Positions 59,523 through 64,000 of a stretch of DNA of 64,000 nucleotides are shown one piece after another. How positions within the stretch are numbered: position 1 is the first letter of the stretch; each line of letters starts with the position of its first letter. The stretch lies in the NCBI GenBank assembly GCA_027405735.1, contig JAPEHQ010000019.1:501001-565000 (forward strand), read 5' to 3'. The notes under the pieces are model-generated. The model was not told where the DNA came from. It saw nothing but the letters and a program-made list of their open reading frames with translations, and made no database searches. The position numbers and the translations under genes were made by a program. This stretch comes from Mucor racemosus. Its lineage: Eukaryota > Mucoromycota > Mucoromycetes > Mucorales > Mucoraceae.

Positions 59523-60644
59523 TTGGTTTATTTATTTTTAATGGAAATAGAGAAATGGTGGGAAAATATCAAAAACCATATTGGGCCCTCTTTATATATT
59601 TATAACCATTTGTTTTTTACGATATGTTTCTGCTGGGAAATCTGATCGGGTTTTATTAAAAATGGCTTTTAATGTAGAGAAAAATGACATAATGTATGTT
59701 GTAATATGACATATGATGGATCCTTTTTAGTAGCGTATTCCTGAATATCAATTGTGTACCTATTCCATCTGACGTATATGCTTATTCTTGAACATATGCC
59801 AATATATATGGATCGAACGGTTTAGTGTGTATTGTGATTAACGTACTATTTATGCGCATCATGTTCTCGAACCTTTTTTCATTCAATGCATTGTGTCTTA
59901 AATATTCCTGCATACCACATACCTTATATGAAATACTTGCATTTTAACGGCCCTAATTTGAAGACATCCACTGCATGTTAGATACTGATTATTATTGCCT
60001 TAAACATAACTTCCATGAACTTCAAATTCAACAAACAAACAACAGCACAATACAAATATAGTCACCTGATTGTTAAATCTATGAGTTCGCGTTATAACAA
60101 ACCAAACCATTTGTGGCCCCAAGAATCTAACAATTGCAAAGCACTAACATGATGTTTTCTGCTCTGAAATCAAAGATCTAAACGGAGTAAAATTATTTAC
60201 CTGCCATCATCATTACCAATGCCTCAATCTTATTTTAGAGATCAAATCACGATTTCAAATATTATCACTCAATAAAAACAATATCAGTTAATACACTTGG
60301 CTTTACATCACTTGATGGCATTTTTTTCTGATTTAATCTGATATCCCTGGACTTTCATACACCACATGTAAAAAAAGAGTAGACATTTCAAACAAAAAAG
60401 AGTGGGCACCTCATACAAAAAGAGTGTGTTGTTTTTTTGCAGACATGGAGTAAAATCTGAATGTATTTGCTTACAATTATTTAAATCAATATCGAAATCT
60501 AGATTTTTTTTTAAAAAAATGAATGTAAAACACATTGCAATAAAACTTAGACTATGCATAAGCAGAACGTTTATTTATTACTTTCGGTAGTTATCATTGC
60601 CATATATGCTGCTCTTGGCTGATTTAGCGCTATTTCTAATTTTA
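59523..60644. other. Spacer without a supported gene
   Basis: About 1.1 kb of AT-rich sequence. Around 60360-60430 three near-identical units (AAAAAGAGTAGACATTTCA, AAAAAGAGTGGGCACCTCA, AAAAAGAGTGTGTTGTTT) form a short tandem repeat. Short frames on both strands overlap each other here and are not convincing. Confidence 0.45.
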
Positions 60645-61010
60645 AATCGTCTAATGATTAGTGATAAAGCACGAGTCAAGCTTTTGGCTACTTTTCAAAC
60701 AGTTCGTGTAGGGAGAGCGAGCTTCTGCCTTCTTTTCAGAAAGCTCAAATTTAACGTTAATTAGTGAATAATATGATACTATTACTTTGGATAATTGTTA
60801 CTTGATATTCATAAGTTTACTTTAGATATTTGTCATTTGAAAGGCAAAATAAAGCTCGCGCTGAGGTGATGAGCTTTAGTCGCTACGCAAAAAAGTTCGT
60901 GTAGGGTGAACGAGCTTTAATCACGTATAATAAAAGCTCGTCAAATTTCAATGAGCCTTGAAAAAAGCTTGGCTGCATAAAAAAAGGCTCGGGTTGTTTT
61001 AAATAATTAC
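60645..61010. mobile_element. GAGCTCG-rich foldback element, copy 2 (diverged)
   Basis: Collinear with 21251-21735 (shared TATTCATAAGTTTACTTTAGATATTTGTCA, cited here in outline, and AAATAAAGCTCGC). The left end TTAGTGATAAAGCACGAG resembles the inverted right end of copy 1. Several internal AAGCTCGT units have changed, so fewer hairpins remain. No clear target duplication. Confidence 0.6.
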
Positions 61011-61239
61011 TACTGATTCACAAAATTTACTTGGAAATAGTGAGCGCTTGGTTCCTACGATTTAACCAGCAAATTAATAGAATGCTAAAATTATAGCGTC
61101 GGATACTGTTACAGCTGTAGTATGTATTTTGAAAATTATAGCCCATTTGAATCAATATTCATTGATTGTAAGCATTTTTCCAGCTGTTTTATTTTTTTTA
61201 AGCAGAGGATGAGGTGGTTTTACCCAAAAACGTGTGCTC

Positions 61240-61722
61240 TGCAGTAAAATATGGGTGTAAAAAGCGATAAAGAATACTGTTAAAATCCTTCTTTATTAAA
61301 ATATGGATAATGTGCAATAAAATGGTTATTCTACGTCTCTATTTATATTATTTGGTGATTATTTACTATCTTGCAATTGCATTGCAATTGTCAACGATTC
61401 CATTAATTTTGAGTATAAATGTTGGGTTGTTTGGTTATTGATTTGGTGGATCAAGAACGGTGTTTTAAATATAGTTTGTCAATCATGCTTTCAGAACAGC
61501 CCTTACTTGTTCTACTTGATAAGCATGTACTTTTTGTATCTTTTATTTAGGATATCCCACATTACTTTAGTATTTTAGCATCTCTTATTTGAGTATTATA
61601 CCCTTGCTATCTTTATGCAATTGTCTATTTACTATATAGTCTTATCTTTGATAGCATGGTTTCAAATGAGATGACATTTAATTTAGGTATTTTATGATGG
61701 GAATCTAGCTTAGTTCACTTCA
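61240..61722 (-). mobile_element. Solo LTR, family D, copy 2 (483 bp)
   Basis: It is the reverse complement of the LTR at 20203-20690 with only a few differences by eye. The target duplication TGCTC is perfect (61235-61239 and 61723-61727). Same TATAAATA and AATAAA signals, on the minus strand. Near-identity and intact duplications on both copies point to recent insertion or recent gene conversion. Confidence 0.92.
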
Positions 61723-61753
61723 TGCTCTACTCCTTCAAAAACAGCCTTTAGCT

Positions 61754-62642
61754 AGGATATCCATCCTATATCCGCGCTCCTAAAACATATAAATACATGA
61801 CCCATTACATGTTGGATGAGAGTTTATCTTATTTTTTCCTAAAGAAATATACGCAATAAATATATTGAATTCTGATTGCAGTGGAATTACATACTAAAAA
61901 CGCTTGATAAAAATAAAACAACCTAAATTCCAAGTGTCGCTCATAAAATATGATGCCACTTGAAATGTGAACAACGATAATAAACAAACGCTTCAATTGA
62001 ACACAATAACAAACGCATGCTAAAAATATGAAATAACCTTTTTGAACCATACATGTCGTGTAGATGATAGCACCCTTGATCACGGCGCAATCAATTACAC
62101 AAATGACATATATATCAAAACAGGATTCTATCCAAATCAATAATGATAATAAACAAAGATATCAATTTAGTCAACTACTCATCTATATCGAAGTTGCACT
62201 ATCAATATAAATAAGATTCAAGTATATAAAAACTACCCCTTAAAAATTAAGATTACATAAAATAGATATAACAGAAATAAACAAAACAACCATTTCCCAA
62301 AAGGTCGATATTATCACACTTGACATAAAATCCCTTATGGTCAATGCTCTACACAATTTACCCCTTAAAATATCAAATCAATAACAATGTACTCAAAACT
62401 GGAAGATTACTAAATATACATCCATTCAAGTCTGATGGTATCCAAGTTCTCCAAATCACTATAAATACCCTCATACTTTTCAATTATTTTAACTCTTCAG
62501 AAATCTTTTGTAATAAAAACTTTAGCTGATTATAATTGTATTTCTACTGCTTTTATTTTTATATTTTTTTATTTTAGTAAATAACATCGTCATTTACTAC
62601 ACTGATTTTAATTCTTTAGTCTTTATTTCATATATATAAACA
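61754..62642 (+). mobile_element. Truncated LTR, family B copy 2, split by a nested family C element
   Basis: 61754-61876 matches about 15978-16100 of the intact family B LTR (GGATATCCATCCTATATC, ATATAAATACATGACCCAT, GAAATATACGCAATAAATAT). The match resumes at 62602-62642 (CTGATTTTAATTCTTTAGT to AAACA). The intervening 61877-62601 is a family C element. The left part of the B LTR is missing. Confidence 0.8.
61877..62601 (+). mobile_element. LTR-like element, family C, copy 2 (725 bp), nested
   Basis: It begins TGCAGTGGAA and ends ATTTACTACA, with a perfect 5-base target duplication CTGAT (61872-61876 and 62602-62606) in the family B LTR. TATAAATA lies at 62460-62467 and AATAAA-like sequence near 62510. 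It has no coding capacity, so it is a solo LTR or a very small non-autonomous LTR element. Confidence 0.9.
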
Positions 62643-63151
62643 CAATGCTTGCGCTTACACTCGGATTTGCTCACTTGTTTACATGCTCGAGCTCGACTTT
62701 TTGAAAAATCAGTAAATGTTTGATTTATACTTGGTTGCTTGCTTTCAAAACTGAAAATGCTCAGTATGTAGCTGCTCGATGAGCCGTTGTTGTTTGGGTT
62801 TGCTTAAAAAACATTCAAACATTTTAGACTCGGAAAATGCTTGCTGAAACTGTTTCCGCTCGCTTGGGCTTGGCCATTTTGTGAATGCTATTTCTAAGTG
62901 AAAAATCGCAGGATAGTAATGAATCTTTCGAGATTGCAGGTATGTCCGAATTTTACTCCAGTCGAAACTCAAAGAGTGCTCGGCCTATAACACATTTATA
63001 ATTTAGTACTTGAACCTAGAAGAGCTGTTACAAATCTTTTTTTAAAATTGATTATTTCTCTTACTAGCCATTTGCTAAAATCTCTCGTTAATTGGTCTTC
63101 TTTCCAACTATCCTAAGTTATTATCTATCACACTGTATACTAATTATTTGC
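62643..63151. other. AT-rich spacer
   Basis: 62645-62990 has scattered GCTTGC/GCTCGA-type units (CTTGCGCTTACACTCGG, CATGCTCGAGCTCGAC, CGCTCGCTTGGGCTTGG), perhaps a decayed GC-core repeat. A minus-strand frame at 62745-62972 overlaps these and begins without other support. No gene. Confidence 0.4.
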
Positions 63152-63664
63152 AGCAACAATGGTTTTTGCTCGGGCATAAACTTAAATAGCACTTACTGCT
63201 TAAATTTATACTGGAAGACAAATCTAATAAGATTATAAATGTTACTTTATCACTCATAAAATTTAAACAAATTAACCTTATTTTTTAAACTTACTCATTT
63301 AGTTTGCAATTGTCAGCGGTAAAAAGATTTGTTTTTAAGTTATACAGTAGCTACAATCAAAACTATGGTTATTAGACAAAACATTAGATTATTCTTTTTT
63401 TTTATTTCTATATCATTTGAAATTTTATCACTTTTCTGGAACATTTCGTGGGTTTGTAGCCAGTTCTAGCTTTTTATTGAGTAGATATAAATATTATTGT
63501 CTTCGATTCGATCTGGTAATCAAGAAATACGTCCAACAGTACAATAGTAAATAATGATATTTGATCTTAGAATGCAGTTAAATGAAAATATCAGTCTCTA
63601 ATATAGCGACTGCTATTTATAGTAATAGCATTATTAGTCCCTTATGTTAGCTTGCGTATTCAGA
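63152..63664 (-). repeat. Inverted-copy repeat R3, copy 2, with empty LTR site
   Basis: Reverse complement of the flanks around the LTR at 15621-16136. The point matching the LTR insertion is about 63383-63387, where CTAAT (minus strand) is present once and sequence runs through. The remaining 63665-64000 is AT-rich without a supported gene. Confidence 0.75.
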
Positions 63665-64000
63665 TATGTTACGCCAGGAGATTATATCAATCTCAAAGCT
63701 AAAATATGTACTAAATCATTTAATAAAAATAAAGGAGAACTGTTATAAAATGAAAGAGCACACTAAAACTAAAGAACTTTATTATAAGATCGAACCATCT
63801 TCTTTTATATTCACATTCTCTAATTATATAACCTGTTTAAAGGAGTCTATTTATATATATACATATATCCAATCAAGTCTAGGTGACACACACTAGTTCC
63901 ATATTCCTGCATACACGGAGCTTCATAACAGAATACACAGCAATGTAGAACTTAACATATCAAACTGTGTCGTAATCTTAACCAAGGAATGCACCCAGAT

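Noticed and set aside
1..64000. tRNA, rRNA, CRISPR or bacterial operon features
   Set aside because: No A/B-box pairs with a plausible cloverleaf, no rRNA-like blocks, no regularly spaced direct repeats with unique spacers, and genes contain spliceosomal introns throughout.

Overview
The window is AT-rich nuclear DNA from a filamentous fungus, most likely an early-diverging one (Mucoromycota, Mucorales-like). Reasons: short GT-AG introns of about 40-100 bases in nearly every gene, fungal-type gene families (Elp5, Mpo1-like DUF962, Coa1-like, Rictor with an HR1-like coiled coil, a GT31/GT32 glycosyltransferase), and a transposon gene of a type I associate with Mucoromycota. The organism call is inference. 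No bacterial operon, CRISPR array, tRNA or rRNA gene was seen.

Layout. 1-1330: the possible 3' end of an unidentified gene and a small two-exon gene. 1449-5610 (minus strand): a membrane-anchored acid lipase, a BAP31-like ER protein and a small heat-shock protein with a palindromic heat-shock-element-like promoter. 7061-10330 (plus): a 1032-residue membrane glycosyltransferase with a GT31 half and a GT32 half. 10331-23937: a 13.6 kb gene-poor, transposon-rich block with solo LTRs, a broken transposase-type gene, a GAGCTCG-rich foldback element and a duplicated dynein intermediate-chain fragment. 23938-34714 (minus): cystathionine lyase, Rictor (TORC2), Mpo1-like dioxygenase, an alpha/beta hydrolase and a thioredoxin-type glutathione peroxidase. 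35284-45356 (plus): Elp5, an MCT-like MFS transporter with an apparent 2-nt exon, acyl-protein thioesterase and an NXPE/PC-esterase-like membrane protein. 45439-46054 (minus): Coa1-like cytochrome oxidase assembly factor. 46055-56228: a second transposon-rich block of about 10 kb. 56229-58957 (plus): membrane-anchored cPLA2-type phospholipase. 59265-59522 (minus): small unknown protein. 59523-64000: a third repeat-rich block with nested LTRs.

Functionally the genes are mostly single-copy housekeeping genes. Several concern lipids and membranes (acid lipase, acyl-protein thioesterase, cPLA2, Mpo1-like, BAP31-like, and TORC2 as a membrane-stress kinase scaffold), but nothing shows they form a cluster.

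The most informative structure lies between the genes. Four unrelated LTR families occur only as solo LTRs or fragments, each with a TATA box and a poly(A) signal. Several have target-site duplications readable by eye. One sits in the reading frame of another transposon, one is nested inside another LTR, and one has a related empty site about 47 kb away in inverted orientation. All exon coordinates were worked out by hand from splice signals and reading-frame continuity. They sum to whole codons, but no alignment was run.
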